Notes: generated from the letters alone by a model not told the origin. Positions 28,036 to 37,001 are shown, counted from the stretch's first letter. The stretch: DNA of 64,000 bases from Acidisoma sp. PAMC 29798 (GCF_030252425.1 NZ_CP126994.1:1922001-1986000); one strand, 5' to 3'. A program made the numbers and translations.

Positions 28036-28320
28036 ATGGATGGTGTCGTCAGCCTCTCCAGCGTCCGTGAAGACCGCTTTTGGGCGGTCGTCGCCTCGAT
28101 CGGGCGCCAGCGGCGCATCGCCGAGATTTTCGCGAATCGCGATGCCGCTTTAGCCGATCGCGCCTGGCGGGAGCAGCAGGTGCGGGCCTATGCGAGTTTT
28201 CTGCGCAGCACGCGACAGCCGCCCCCGAATTACTCCGTGGAACCGATGCGCCGGGCCGATTTGCCGAAAACCTGGCGGCCCCTACCCGCTTTAGGGTTTC
28301 TGCGCGGGCAGTTCATTTAG
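28036..28320 (+). CDS. Small protein of unknown function
   Basis: 94 aa, not recognised. It starts 40 bases after the nucleoside hydrolase, has no clear ribosome site, and its last 8 bases overlap the convergent udgX gene. The sequence is basic and helical, with VREDRFWAVVASIGRQRRIAEIF and EQQVRAYASFLRST, and lacks signal or membrane segments. Codon third positions are GC-rich, which is weak support for coding. It could instead be non-coding DNA between the two genes. Confidence 0.4.
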   Translation: MDGVVSLSSVREDRFWAVVASIGRQRRIAEIFANRDAALADRAWREQQVRAYASFLRSTRQPPPNYSVEPMRRADLPKTWRPLPALGFLRGQFI

Positions 28321-29752
28321 TCGCACGCCACGCCCAGGCGCCCCGAAGATCCTCTACGAACCGCGCATATTCCCGCGCCTTCGCCTCTTCGTCCGGCAGG
28401 CGCAGCAAGTAGGACGGGTGCACCGTGACCCATAGCGCCTCGCCGTTCGGCAGCGCCGTCACCCGCCCGCGCTCACGGCCGATCGTCACCTTGCGGCCGA
28501 GCAGCGCTTGCGCCGCCGAAGCCCCGAGCGCCACGGTCAGCTGCGGCTTCACGAAAGCCAATTCCGTCTCCAGCCAGAAACGGCACGCGGCGATCTCGCC
28601 GGTATCCGGCGTCTTGTGCAGGCGAAATTTACCGCGCGGCTCGAACTTGAAATGCTTCACCGCATTGGTGAGATAGACTTCCGTCCGCGGCACGCCCGCT
28701 TCCGCCAGGGCACGGTCCAGCATCTTGCCGGCCGGCCCGACGAAAGGCGCACCCGCGAGATCCTCTCGGTCGCCCGGTTGCTCGCCGACCATCATCAGCC
28801 GCGCTGAGGCGGGTCCTTCACCGAAGACCGTCTGCGTCGCCGGCTCCCACAATGGGCAGCGACGGCACCCCACCGCCTGCGCCTTGGCTTCAGCCAGCGT
28901 CTGCGGCGGGTCGGCATCCACGATTGGCGCGACCGGCCGACGCCGCGCTTCCGCCGCCGCATGGGCCGAGGGGGCCGTAGGCGCCGCTGCGACCATCGCT
29001 TGCGCCCGCTCGCCCGCCGCTTCGATCAGCGGGCCGATCAATTCTGCTTCCGGCAGGTTCTTCCAATAACGGCGGGGCATTTCCCGTGTCATGGCCGCCA
29101 CCTTCAGCCGCGCCGGATTGAAGATATTGGCGTAGTAGATGCGCCACAGCGCCTCCAGCCGGTCTTCCGTCGGCGCCTGATCGCGCGACACGCCTTCACC
29201 GAAGCGCAGGCTGTTCCCATCCCAGAAGGCGCAGCGATCCGGTGTCAGGATCGACCAACGCATGCCGGTAAAACGGCGCATGAAAAAGGGCGCGGCGGCT
29301 TCGACGATGAAATTATCGGGCTCGAACCAGGCGATGAAGATCGCGCCTTCCGGTTCCTCCACTTCGCGAAACCGCACGAAGGCATGCATCTTGTGAATGT
29401 CCCGCCGGATCGCCTTCGCGCGCTGTTCGGCCTCATGCACATCCGGGTGGCTCGCATCCTCCAACAGCTGCGGCTGGGCTTGCAGGCCCCACAGCAACCG
29501 ATACAGCAGCGCGAACCGGCCCGGATCGCGATGCAGGATGACCGTCTCGGTCAAGGTGATGAAGGCGCGCGGAACTTTCGGCGCAACGATCGGTGTGCGA
29601 GCGGCCTCATCGCCCTCGAACAGATCGCCGGCCGCGCCATCGCCGACCACCCAGTACAGAGCCTCCGGCGGTTCGCCCACCAGCAGCGCCGCACGGGCGG
29701 CATCCCGCCAACCTGCGACATCCGTCTCATGCGGGAGACGGATCAGTCTCAC
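28313..29752 (-). CDS. udgX: DUF4130-UdgX fusion (uracil-DNA glycosylase family)
   Basis: 479 aa from a GTG at 29752 that overlaps the stop of the upstream radical SAM gene (GTGA). The N-terminal ~230 residues match the DUF4130 domain that pairs with the radical SAM family (FAKPVPRAFI..., HKMHAFVRFRE, FVRRFTGMRWSILTPD-like text). The C-terminal ~200 residues are family X uracil-DNA glycosylase: GCRRCPLWEPATQTVFGEGP (Fe-S Cys), GEQPGDREDLAGAPFVGPAGK, LTNAVKHFKFEPRGK, and VHPSYLLR. The covalent-bond loop reads KFRLH instead of the usual KRRIH; the His that attaches to uracil-DNA in Mycobacterium smegmatis UdgX is kept. Probable role: recognition of damaged or uracil-containing DNA. Confidence 0.9.
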   Translation of the reverse strand: MRLIRLPHETDVAGWRDAARAALLVGEPPEALYWVVGDGAAGDLFEGDEAARTPIVAPKVPRAFITLTETVILHRDPGRFALLYRLLWGLQAQPQLLEDASHPDVHEAEQRAKAIRRDIHKMHAFVRFREVEEPEGAIFIAWFEPDNFIVEAAAPFFMRRFTGMRWSILTPDRCAFWDGNSLRFGEGVSRDQAPTEDRLEALWRIYYANIFNPARLKVAAMTREMPRRYWKNLPEAELIGPLIEAAGERAQAMVAAAPTAPSAHAAAEARRRPVAPIVDADPPQTLAEAKAQAVGCRRCPLWEPATQTVFGEGPASARLMMVGEQPGDREDLAGAPFVGPAGKMLDRALAEAGVPRTEVYLTNAVKHFKFEPRGKFRLHKTPDTGEIAACRFWLETELAFVKPQLTVALGASAAQALLGRKVTIGRERGRVTALPNGEALWVTVHPSYLLRLPDEEAKAREYARFVEDLRGAWAWRATK

Positions 29753-30969
29753 GCGAAAAGCTCGCCCTGGGGCGCGACCTTCTCCCTGAGATCGAGGCGA
29801 TCGATGGCGGCGCCGGGCTGCCAATCCGCCGTCACGATGAAGGGCATGGCGGTTTTGATGCCACGGCAGAGGCGGGACACGTCCTCCAACCGCAGGCTCC
29901 GCCAGCGGCGCGAGGACAGCATCTGCTTCACCGATTTGGTGCCGAAGCCGGGCACCCGCAGCAGCACCTCGCGCGCCGCGCGGTTCACATCGACCGGAAA
30001 GCATTCCCGATGCTGCAGCGCCCAGGCCAGTTTCGGATCGACGCCTAGGTCGAGCATGCCACCCACAGCGCCGGTCGCGATTTCCTCGACCGCAAAACCA
30101 TAGAAGCGCATCAGCCAATCTGCCTGATACAGTCTGTGTTCGCGCATCAGCGGCGGTCGCATGAGCGGCAGCACGGCGCTCGCGTCCGGGATTGGGCTAA
30201 AGGCCGAGTAATAGACGCGGGACAGCTTGTAATTGCCATAGAGATTGGCGGCGCTGCCGAGGATGGCGAGGTCGTCCGTACTATCTGCGCCGATGATCAT
30301 CTGCGTGCTCTGCCCGGTCGAGAAGCGCGGTGCGTGACGCGACTCCTTGCGCGCCTCTTTCGCCTCCTCGATCTTCAGGCGAATGCCGCCCATGGCGCGG
30401 CGAATCCGCTCGGGATTCTTTTGCGGCGCCAGCCTCGCGAGGCTCTCCTCACGCGGCAGTTCAACATTGATCGACAGCCGGTCGGCCACTGCGCCGGCGC
30501 GTGCCAGCAATAGGGGATCGGCATCCGGGATGGTTTTCAGATGGATATAGCCAGCGAATTTGTGCTCCCGCCGCAGGCTTTCAGCCACGCGCACCAGCTG
30601 CTCCATGGTGTAATCGGGGGAGCGGATGATGCCGGAGGAGAGAAACAGCCCTTCGATGTAATTGCGCTGATAGAAACCGAGCGTGAGATCCACGACTTCC
30701 TTAACCGAGAATCGTGCACGACGAACATTGGAGGACACGCGATTGACGCAGTAATGGCAGTCGAATTGGCAGTAATTCGTGAGCAGGATCTTGAGCAGGG
30801 AGATGCAGCGGCCATCCGGCGCATAGGCGTGGCAGATGCCCATGCCCTCAGTCGAGCCGATCGCCTTGCTGGCCATGGAATTGCGTTTCTCCGCCCCTGA
30901 GGAGGCGCAGGACGCATCATATTTGGCGGCATCCGCGAGGATGGCGAGCTTTTCGAGAACGGTTTCCAC
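29749..30969 (-). CDS. Putative DNA modification/repair radical SAM protein
   Basis: 406 aa. The radical SAM Cys cluster is in LLTNYCQFDCHYCVNRVSSN, close to CxxxCxxC. A preceding GMGICHAYAPDGRCISLLKI is typical of this uncharacterised family. GYIHLKTIPDADPLLL and NVELPREESLARLAPQK follow, and a C-terminal helix-hairpin-helix (EVLLRVPGFGTKSVKQML) suggests DNA binding. The family is almost always encoded next to a DUF4130/UdgX protein, as here, where the two genes overlap by 4 bases. The reaction is unknown; a DNA-repair role is inferred from partners and the HhH. A LexA-like site lies 19-33 bases upstream of the start. Confidence 0.9.
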   Translation of the reverse strand: METVLEKLAILADAAKYDASCASSGAEKRNSMASKAIGSTEGMGICHAYAPDGRCISLLKILLTNYCQFDCHYCVNRVSSNVRRARFSVKEVVDLTLGFYQRNYIEGLFLSSGIIRSPDYTMEQLVRVAESLRREHKFAGYIHLKTIPDADPLLLARAGAVADRLSINVELPREESLARLAPQKNPERIRRAMGGIRLKIEEAKEARKESRHAPRFSTGQSTQMIIGADSTDDLAILGSAANLYGNYKLSRVYYSAFSPIPDASAVLPLMRPPLMREHRLYQADWLMRFYGFAVEEIATGAVGGMLDLGVDPKLAWALQHRECFPVDVNRAAREVLLRVPGFGTKSVKQMLSSRRWRSLRLEDVSRLCRGIKTAMPFIVTADWQPGAAIDRLDLREKVAPQGELFA

Positions 30970-30987
30970 GCACCAACCCCACTGAGA

Positions 30988-31002
30988 GTTAGCATTTTGT
31001 TC
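30988..31002 (+). promoter_or_regulatory. LexA-like site (GTTA-N7-GTTC)
   Basis: GTTAGCATTTTGTTC differs at one base from the alphaproteobacterial LexA box GTTC-N7-GTTC. It stands 19 bases upstream of the radical SAM start (minus strand) and on the other side faces the ParDE operon. Position and neighbours suggest SOS control of the repair pair. One mismatch and a single site leave room for chance. Confidence 0.45.
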
Positions 31003-31034
31003 TCATCGCCTGCCGCGTCAAGGGGATCATGATC

Positions 31035-31053
31035 AATAGGACTTGATCCTATT
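31035..31053. promoter_or_regulatory. Palindromic operator upstream of parDE
   Basis: AATAGGA and its exact complement TCCTATT flank CTTGA. This 7-base-arm inverted repeat lies 32 bases before the ParD start, the position expected for autorepression by the ParD/ParDE complex. Confidence 0.55.
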
Positions 31054-31084
31054 CATGCTATCATCGCGCCCACAGGAGAACCGC

Positions 31085-31357
31085 ATGAGGACGACCCAAC
31101 AGTTCAGCATCACGCTACCGCTCGACATGGCGGAGATTGTCGAAGGGAAGGTTCAATCAGGCGGCTATGCGACGGTCAGCGAGGTCATTCGCGACGGCAT
31201 CCGGTCTTTAATCGAACGCGAAGCGGCGGTGGAGCGGTGGTTGCGAGACGAGGTGGTGGCGGGCCACGGCCAATATCTCGCCGACCCATCGAAGGCCGTG
31301 CCTGCAGAGGAGATCCTGTCGCGCATCAAATTGCGCCGGGCCGCGTCTTCGACCTAG
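31085..31357 (+). CDS. parD: ParD-type antitoxin (ribbon-helix-helix)
   Basis: 90 aa from ATG 31085, with AGGAGA 6 bases upstream. The N-terminal TQQFSITLPLDMAEIVEGKV is a ribbon-helix-helix strand-helix, and YATVSEVIRDGIRSLIERE is the second helix. The C-terminal part, which wraps the toxin, is charged. It binds the palindrome upstream and neutralises the ParE toxin 10 bases downstream. Confidence 0.92.
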   Translation: MRTTQQFSITLPLDMAEIVEGKVQSGGYATVSEVIRDGIRSLIEREAAVERWLRDEVVAGHGQYLADPSKAVPAEEILSRIKLRRAASST

Positions 31358-31367
31358 GCCATTCGCC

Positions 31368-31670
31368 GTGGAGGTTGTTTTCACGCCACTCGCAGAGCGT
31401 CACATTGACACCCTTCACCAGTACATCTCGCCTCAGGCAAACTCGGCGCGCGCTGACGCCTTTGTTCAAAGCATCGTTGCATTTTGTATAGGTCTATCAA
31501 CCTTTCCGAAACGAGGCATGCCGCGTAACGACCTCCTCATCGGACTTCGGACGACGGTCTTCGCGCAGAGCGTCACGATCGCTTTTACCGTGTCGGTAGG
31601 AGTGGTCTTGATTGAAGGTGTTCATTACGGCGGACAGGATCTCGAGCTGATGTATCGTACAGGCCAATAA
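31368..31670 (+). CDS. parE: ParE/RelE-superfamily toxin
   Basis: 100 aa from a GTG start 10 bases after parD. The fold shows VVFTPLAERHIDTLHQYI, ANSARADAFVQSIVAFC with a LSTFPKRGMPRND turn, LRTTVFAQSVTIAFTV strands and GVHYGGQDLELMY at the end. This is a ParE pattern, and ParE toxins usually inhibit DNA gyrase. The gene is intact. Codon use is less biased than its neighbours, consistent with mobility of the module. Confidence 0.9.
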   Translation: MEVVFTPLAERHIDTLHQYISPQANSARADAFVQSIVAFCIGLSTFPKRGMPRNDLLIGLRTTVFAQSVTIAFTVSVGVVLIEGVHYGGQDLELMYRTGQ

Positions 31671-31701
31671 TCAGCTGTAATAGAGTAGGCCTGTGCCTAT
31701 T

Positions 31702-31732
31702 GGTGGAATACGCTGCGCTTTTCCACCCCACG
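31702..31732. repeat. Dispersed palindromic repeat, family A, copy 2 (single arm)
   Basis: GGTGGAATACGCTGCGCTTT continuing to TCCACCCCACG shares its core with the arms at 12362-12390. Only one arm is present, itself a short palindrome (GGTGGAA ... TTCCACC). It is located in the gap after parE. Confidence 0.7.
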
Positions 31733-31807
31733 CGGCGCGCCCGTTCATGACAGTTTTTGGGGTTTCGCCACACCTCTGATCGTCACAATCCACAAGGCCA
31801 TACTGAC

Positions 31808-32614
31808 ATGAGCCAGCCTCTCAACATCGACGCCTATCTCTCGCGTATCAACTATTCCGGGCCGCTCACAACGACCTACGACACGCTCGCCGGCATCCTC
31901 CGCGCCCATATCGCCACCATCCCCTTCGAAGGTTTCGACGTTCTGCTGGGACGTCCTATCCGCCTGGATACTGAAGGCTTGCAGGCGAAGCTCGTCACGG
32001 CCCGTCGTGGCGGTTACTGCTTCGAGCACGCAAGCCTGATGCACGCCGCTCTCCAGGCGATCGGCTTCGCCCCCGTCCGGCATGCCTCCCGCGTCCTCCT
32101 CTTCGATCCGCGCCATGAGAGCGTGCGTCAGCACATGTTCCTCACCGTCACGATCGGTGACGAGACCTACGTGATCGACCCAGGCTTTGGACCCTTTGCC
32201 TGCCCGCATCCCATCCCGCTCAATGGCGGTGCCGTTCCCGCAAGCGCCCCAACGCACCGCCTCGTCCACGAGGGCAACGACTGGTTCCTTTACGTCACCC
32301 AAGACGGCCAACAGATCCGGGGCTGGGTGTCCACGATGGAAGAGGAGTACCCGGTCGATGTCGAGATGATGAACCACTACATCGCCACACACCCGGCGTC
32401 CTTCTTTACCCACAATATTCTCGCCAGCGCGGTAACGGAGGAAGGGCGCGTCAACATCATGAACCAGGGTGTTCACATCATTCGCAATGGGATCGCCGAA
32501 GCGACGGAATTGGCGGACCGCACAGCCCTACGCGCCCTCGTCGCGCGGCATTTCGGTTTCGATCTTCCGGAACTCGAGACAATGCGCGTCGATGGCGTGC
32601 CAGCCTGGCGCTAG
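31808..32614 (+). CDS. nat: Arylamine N-acetyltransferase
   Basis: 268 aa from ATG 31808. The Cys-His-Asp triad is visible: Cys71 in ARRGGYCFEHASLMH, His109 in VRQHMFLTVT and Asp124 in YVIDPGFGPF. The N-terminal INIDAYLSRINYSGP-like opening and HIATIPFEGFDVLLGR are family features. It transfers acetyl from acetyl-CoA to arylamines or arylhydrazines in the cytoplasm. No operon partner is evident. Confidence 0.95.
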   Translation: MSQPLNIDAYLSRINYSGPLTTTYDTLAGILRAHIATIPFEGFDVLLGRPIRLDTEGLQAKLVTARRGGYCFEHASLMHAALQAIGFAPVRHASRVLLFDPRHESVRQHMFLTVTIGDETYVIDPGFGPFACPHPIPLNGGAVPASAPTHRLVHEGNDWFLYVTQDGQQIRGWVSTMEEEYPVDVEMMNHYIATHPASFFTHNILASAVTEEGRVNIMNQGVHIIRNGIAEATELADRTALRALVARHFGFDLPELETMRVDGVPAWR

Positions 32615-32643
32615 CAGTGCTGCTGAGCAGACGACGCTGAGAT

Positions 32644-32717
32644 GGTGGATAGCGCTTTGCTCATCCACCCTACACCGAGGCCGTATTGTAGGGCGGATGA
32701 GCGAAGCGTTATCCGCC
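32644..32717. repeat. Dispersed palindromic repeat, family A, copy 3 (two arms)
   Basis: GGTGGATAGCGCTTTGCTCA...CCCTAC (32644-32673) and GTAGGGCGGATGAGCGAAGC...CCGCC (32688-32717) are inverted arms separated by 14 bases, the same organisation as the copy at 12320. It lies between convergent genes (nat and the cysteine hydrolase) and may act as a hairpin terminator for both. Confidence 0.75.
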
Positions 32718-32779
32718 TGGCGACGATCGGGTGTCTTCGCGGGAAGCCCCTCGCTCCAGCCTCGGAAACGACCATCGCT

Positions 32780-33484
32780 TCACGCTTTGCCGTCAGTGTC
32801 CCCCGCCATGCGGGAAAGCACCGGCAGCAGCGCAGCTGAAGACGCGACCCATCCGAAGATGCCGCCCTGGGCCTTGATCATCGCCAAGCCGGCTTCATGG
32901 AAGTCTGGAAAATAGGACCCCGTGCAGTCAGACAGCACGAGGCATTCAAAGCCGCGATCATTCGCCTCCCGCACCGTGGTATTGACGCAGACCTCTGTCG
33001 TCACGCCGGCAATAATCAGCTGCGTGATGCCGCGTCCACGCAGAATGGCGTCGAGGTCGGTCGCGAAGAAGGCGCCCTTGCCGGACTTGTCGATCACCGG
33101 CTCCCCCGCGACGGGCGCGAGTTCGGGAATGATGTCGTGCCCCGGTTCGCCACGCACCAGGATGCGGCCCATCGGGCCGGCGTCGCCGATCTTCGTGGCG
33201 AAGCGCCCGCGCGCATGCTTGGCGGGGGTGAGATCGGAGAGATCGGGGCGATGCCCCTCCCGCGTATGGACCACCACCAGCTCGGCGGCCCGCGCGGCGG
33301 CCAACACGTCGATCAGCGGCGGTACCGCGGCGCGAAGCAGTGACACGTCGTTGCCCAATGCGTCGCCGAATCCGCCCGGCTCCAGAAAATCCCGCTGCAT
33401 GTCGATGATCACCAGCGCGACGGCGCCCGGCTTCAGGGTGAAGGCATAGGGTTCGGCGGCGACGGTCGAAACGCCTTCGGACAC
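32780..33484 (-). CDS. Isochorismatase-like cysteine hydrolase
   Basis: 234 aa from a GTG at 33484, with GGGAG 7 bases upstream. The catalytic triad of the superfamily is Asp28 in [17 protein letters not shown], Lys133 in [11 protein letters not shown] and Cys166 in [13 protein letters not shown], with a cis-peptide before the Cys. The long insertion ([18 protein letters not shown]) and the [16 protein letters not shown] region resemble RutB/biuret-amidohydrolase-type members that hydrolyse ureido or carbamoyl compounds. Substrate not proven. An AtzGEH-like module 5 kb away acts on related chemistry, so a link is possible but speculative. Confidence 0.85.
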   Translation of the reverse strand: MSEGVSTVAAEPYAFTLKPGAVALVIIDMQRDFLEPGGFGDALGNDVSLLRAAVPPLIDVLAAARAAELVVVHTREGHRPDLSDLTPAKHARGRFATKIGDAGPMGRILVRGEPGHDIIPELAPVAGEPVIDKSGKGAFFATDLDAILRGRGITQLIIAGVTTEVCVNTTVREANDRGFECLVLSDCTGSYFPDFHEAGLAMIKAQGGIFGWVASSAALLPVLSRMAGDTDGKA

Positions 33485-33609
33485 GGGCTTCTCCCTAGGA
33501 TCTGTCTGAACCCTATCGATCGCCGAACGGGGACGCAAACGGGCCCGAGCGCGCATTCCTCCAATCCTCTCTTGCGCAACCCCTGGCTTTTGCTGTCGAT
33601 GCTGCCCGC

Positions 33610-34683
33610 ATGAGCACTCTCCCCCCGCCGTCCGAACCCAGCCTCGGCGGCACCCGGCCGCAGAACATCGCCATGGGGGTCCTGGCGTTCGGCCTGCTGC
33701 TGCTGGCGCTGTTCACCCTGCGGAACTTTCTGAGCGCCCTCGCCTGGGCCGGCATCTTTGCCATCGCGCTGTGGCCGCTCTATGGCCGGGCCGTCGCGCA
33801 CTTTGGCGCCGGCCGCCGTAACATCCTCATGCCCGCCGTCTTCACCCTGGGCGTGGCGTTGATCTTCATCGTGCCGCTCGGCCTGGTGGGTCTGCAACTC
33901 GCGCGGGAGGCGGATGATGCCCAGGACTGGATTCACGACGCGCAGAATTACGGCATCGCCGAACCCGATGTTCTGACCCATCTGCCCTTTGGCCAGGCCC
34001 AGGTGGATACCTGGTGGCAGGAAAACCTGGGCGATCCCGGGGGCGCCCGCAAGCTGGTGCAGCGCACGACGCAGGGCCATGTCGCGGGCGTCGGCCGCGT
34101 GGTCGGCCTACAAGTCGTGCACCGACTGACCGCCTTCGTCTTCACGCTCCTCACCCTGTTCTTCCTCTTTCGGGAGGGCCATTTGCTGACAGAGCAAATG
34201 CGCCGCGCCGCGACGCGGGCCTTCGGCTTGGGGGGCGAAAGGGTCGGCCAGCAGATCATCGCATCGGTTCATGGCACCGTGAACGGCTTGGTGCTGGTCG
34301 GCCTGGGGGAAGGCGTGCTGCTCGGCATCGTCTATGCCATTGCTGGCGTGCCGCAGGCGACGATCTTCGGCGTCATCACGGCCGTCGCTGCCATGATCCC
34401 CTTCGCAGCACCGGTGGTCTTCGCGATCGCCTCCCTGCTGCTGATCGCGCAAGGTGCCTTCGTCTGGGGCGTTGCCGTCTTCATCTTGGGCATGATTGTG
34501 ACCTTCGTGGCGGATCATTTCGTGCGGCCAGTGCTCATCGGCGGCACCACGAAGCTGCCCTTCATCTGGGTGCTGCTCGGCATCCTCGGCGGGGTCGAGG
34601 CCTGGGGGCTGATCGGCCTCTTTTTCGGCCCAGCCATCATGGCCGCGCTCATTCTAATCTGGCGCGAATGGGTCAGCGATTAA
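33610..34683 (+). CDS. AI-2E (YdiK/TqsA) family membrane protein
   Basis: 357 aa with about eight hydrophobic segments. The N-terminal pair ([37 protein letters not shown]) is typical, and the C-terminal half has the conserved [34 protein letters not shown] and [31 protein letters not shown]. Family members have been implicated in autoinducer or sodium/proton transport; the substrate here is unknown. Divergent from the cysteine hydrolase. Confidence 0.88.
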   Translation: MSTLPPPSEPSLGGTRPQNIAMGVLAFGLLLLALFTLRNFLSALAWAGIFAIALWPLYGRAVAHFGAGRRNILMPAVFTLGVALIFIVPLGLVGLQLAREADDAQDWIHDAQNYGIAEPDVLTHLPFGQAQVDTWWQENLGDPGGARKLVQRTTQGHVAGVGRVVGLQVVHRLTAFVFTLLTLFFLFREGHLLTEQMRRAATRAFGLGGERVGQQIIASVHGTVNGLVLVGLGEGVLLGIVYAIAGVPQATIFGVITAVAAMIPFAAPVVFAIASLLLIAQGAFVWGVAVFILGMIVTFVADHFVRPVLIGGTTKLPFIWVLLGILGGVEAWGLIGLFFGPAIMAALILIWREWVSD

Positions 34684-34814
34684 GCTCTCAGAAAGATTTC
34701 TGCGGCATTGTTGCTTTATCGCAATGTCGATAGGCCACTCAGATGACGTATGTTCCGCCGCTTCATGTTCTTCGGCGCATCGGGGATATTCGTCGGTCTG
34801 AGACCACCGTCACG

Positions 34815-35258
34815 ATGCCCACAGAGGCGTTTCACGCCCTGATCCGCGCGGCCTTCGCGGGAGCGGCCTTCGACGCTGCCTGGTATCGGGCGACATACCC
34901 CGATGTGGAGCGCGCCATCGGCCAAGGCCAGGTGCCGGACGAACTCAGCCATTTCGCCGGCTTCGGATATTTCGAGAACCGCAAGCCCCGCCCTTTCGAT
35001 GTCGATGCGCCTTGGTATGAGGCGACGTATCAGGATGTCGGCCTCGCGATCAGGGCCGGGCAGGTCAAGGATGCCCGATCGCATTTCAACACGAGCGGCT
35101 ATTTCGAGCCTCGAGCACCGAACCCGCAGGCCGCTGCGGCCTTCGCCGATCTTTTGGCGCTCGCGGCGGGACAGGCCTCTATGGTGGACGGGGCGCCCGT
35201 GCCACAAGCACCGGCCGGCAGCAACGTGCTCGCGGCAAGACGTATCCGAAGCGCCTGA
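34815..35258 (+). CDS. Orphan protein with two AAWYxxTYPDV-type repeats
   Basis: About 147 aa from ATG 34815 (an ATG at 34743 would extend it without family similarity). Residues ~20-60 (AFDAAWYRATYPDVERAIGQ ... HFAGFGYFENRKP) and ~60-105 (FDVDAPWYEATYQDVGLAIRAGQ ... HFNTSGYFEPRAP) are two copies of one unit. Both carry WYxxTYxDV, HF and GYFExR. I have seen this unit in glycosyltransferase and polysaccharide proteins of Acetobacteraceae, but no catalytic domain is attached here. Function unknown; perhaps a carbohydrate-binding or interaction module. Confidence 0.7.
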   Translation: MPTEAFHALIRAAFAGAAFDAAWYRATYPDVERAIGQGQVPDELSHFAGFGYFENRKPRPFDVDAPWYEATYQDVGLAIRAGQVKDARSHFNTSGYFEPRAPNPQAAAAFADLLALAAGQASMVDGAPVPQAPAGSNVLAARRIRSA

Positions 35259-35369
35259 TCCCAGCGCGTTTCGGTTCAGGAGTGTGCGTTTCGGCTGACA
35301 ATCCCGACCAAAATCGCCGCAATGCCCTCTGGGTTTGGTGGCGCATGCTCGTCTGGCTCTGGCACCTGA

Positions 35370-37001
35370 TCACGCATCCTGTTTAGCCGCCTCCCGCACC
35401 ATGGCGAGCGCCACCGCCTCCGCCACGCGAATGCCATCGACCCCCGCTGACAGAATACCGCCCGCATAGCCCGCGCCCTCCCCCGCCGGATAAAGCCCGC
35501 GCGTATTGACGCTCTGGCAGCCGGCATCCCGCCCGATGCGGATCGGGGAGGAGGTGCGCGTCTCCACCCCCGTCAGCACCGCATCTTCTAGCGCAAACCC
35601 CCGGATCTGGCGGTCGAAGGCGGGAATCGCCTCCCGGATGGCGGCAATCGCATAATCCGGCAGACAGGCGGACAGGTCGGTCGGCGTCACGCCCGGCTTG
35701 TAGGACGGCACAACGGCGCCGAGCGTGGTCGAAGGCCGGCCCGCCAGGAAATCCCCCACGCGCTGGGCCGGCGCTGCATAGGTACTGCCACCGGCGAGAT
35801 AGGCCTGCCGCTCCCAATGGCGTTGGAAGTCGATGCCGGCGAGCGCGCCGCCGGGATAATCGGCGGGCGTAATGCCCACCACGATGCCGGCATTGGCATT
35901 CCGCTCGGCCCGCGAATACTGGCTCATGCCATTGGTCACGACATGGCCGGGCTCGGACGCCGCCGCGACCACCGTGCCGCCGGGACACATGCAGAAGCTG
36001 TAGACGTCCCGGCCATTGCCGGCGTGATGGACAAGCTTGTAGTCAGCGGCACCCAGCATCGGGTGACCGGCACTGTCCCCGAAACGGCAACGGTCGATCA
36101 GGGATTGCGGATGCTCGATCCGAAAGCCAATGGAAAAGGGCTTTGGCGTCAAGGACACGCCGCGCGTATCCAGCATGGCGACGGTATCGCGCGCGCTATG
36201 CCCGATCGCCAGCACGACATGGTCGGTCGCGATGCGCGCGCCATCCGCCAGCACCACGCCCGTCACCCTGCGCAGACCATCCGACTCGGCAATCTCGATG
36301 TCATCGACACGACTGCCGAAACGGTATTCGCCGCCCAGCGCCTCGATCTGCGCCCGCAGGCTTTCGACTACAGTCACCAGGCGGAAGGTGCCGATATGCG
36401 GCTTGCTGACATAAAGGATTTCAGGCGGCGCACCGGCAGCCACGAATTCCGTCAACACCTTGCGGCCGAGATGCAGCGGATCCTTGATCCCGCTCCATAG
36501 CTTGCCGTCCGAAAACGTGCCCGCGCCGCCTTCGCCGAACTGCACGTTGGATTCCGGTGTCAGCACGCCGCGCCGCCAGAAGGCCCAGGTGTCCTTCGTC
36601 CGCTCCCGCACCACGCGCCCGCGATCGAGGATGATCGGCCGGAAGCCCATTTGCGCGAGCGTCAGGGCCGCGAGCAATCCACACGGGCCAGCGCCGATCA
36701 CCACCGGCCGGGTGGTCAGCTGCGTCGGCGCCTGGGCAACGAAGCGATAGCCCATGTCCGGCGCGCGGGAGACGTGACGATCGCCGGCCAGCCGGCCGAG
36801 CACGCCCGCCTCCTCCGCGACCGTGGCGTCCACCGTGTAGATGAGGGAAATGGCGGAGCGGCGGCGCGCGTCATAGCCGCGCCGCACCACCTCATGGGTC
36901 AGCAACGCGCCATCGGCGACGCCGAGCTTCGCGACCACCGCCGCCCGCAGAGCGGCAGGCTCGTGATCCAATGGCAGCTTCACTTCCGTCACGCGCAGCA
37001 T
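35370..37001 (-). CDS. FAD-dependent dehydrogenase-like protein (COG2509 type)
   Basis: 543 aa. An N-terminal ~90-residue domain (LRVTEVKLPLDHEPAALRAAV, YDARRRSAISLIYTVDATV) precedes the FAD site PVVIGAGPCGLLAALTLAQMG with the GxGxxG loop. It is followed by ESNVQFGEGGAGTFSDGKLW, LAIGHSARDTVAMLDTRGV and a C-terminal NTRGLYPAGEGAGYAGGILSAGVDGIRVAEAVA. These are the hallmarks of the uncharacterised FAD-dependent dehydrogenase group related to HI0933/geranylgeranyl-reductase-like enzymes. Reaction unknown. It lies 77 bases downstream of dgoA on the same strand. Confidence 0.85.
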   Translation of the reverse strand: MLRVTEVKLPLDHEPAALRAAVVAKLGVADGALLTHEVVRRGYDARRRSAISLIYTVDATVAEEAGVLGRLAGDRHVSRAPDMGYRFVAQAPTQLTTRPVVIGAGPCGLLAALTLAQMGFRPIILDRGRVVRERTKDTWAFWRRGVLTPESNVQFGEGGAGTFSDGKLWSGIKDPLHLGRKVLTEFVAAGAPPEILYVSKPHIGTFRLVTVVESLRAQIEALGGEYRFGSRVDDIEIAESDGLRRVTGVVLADGARIATDHVVLAIGHSARDTVAMLDTRGVSLTPKPFSIGFRIEHPQSLIDRCRFGDSAGHPMLGAADYKLVHHAGNGRDVYSFCMCPGGTVVAAASEPGHVVTNGMSQYSRAERNANAGIVVGITPADYPGGALAGIDFQRHWERQAYLAGGSTYAAPAQRVGDFLAGRPSTTLGAVVPSYKPGVTPTDLSACLPDYAIAAIREAIPAFDRQIRGFALEDAVLTGVETRTSSPIRIGRDAGCQSVNTRGLYPAGEGAGYAGGILSAGVDGIRVAEAVALAMVREAAKQDA

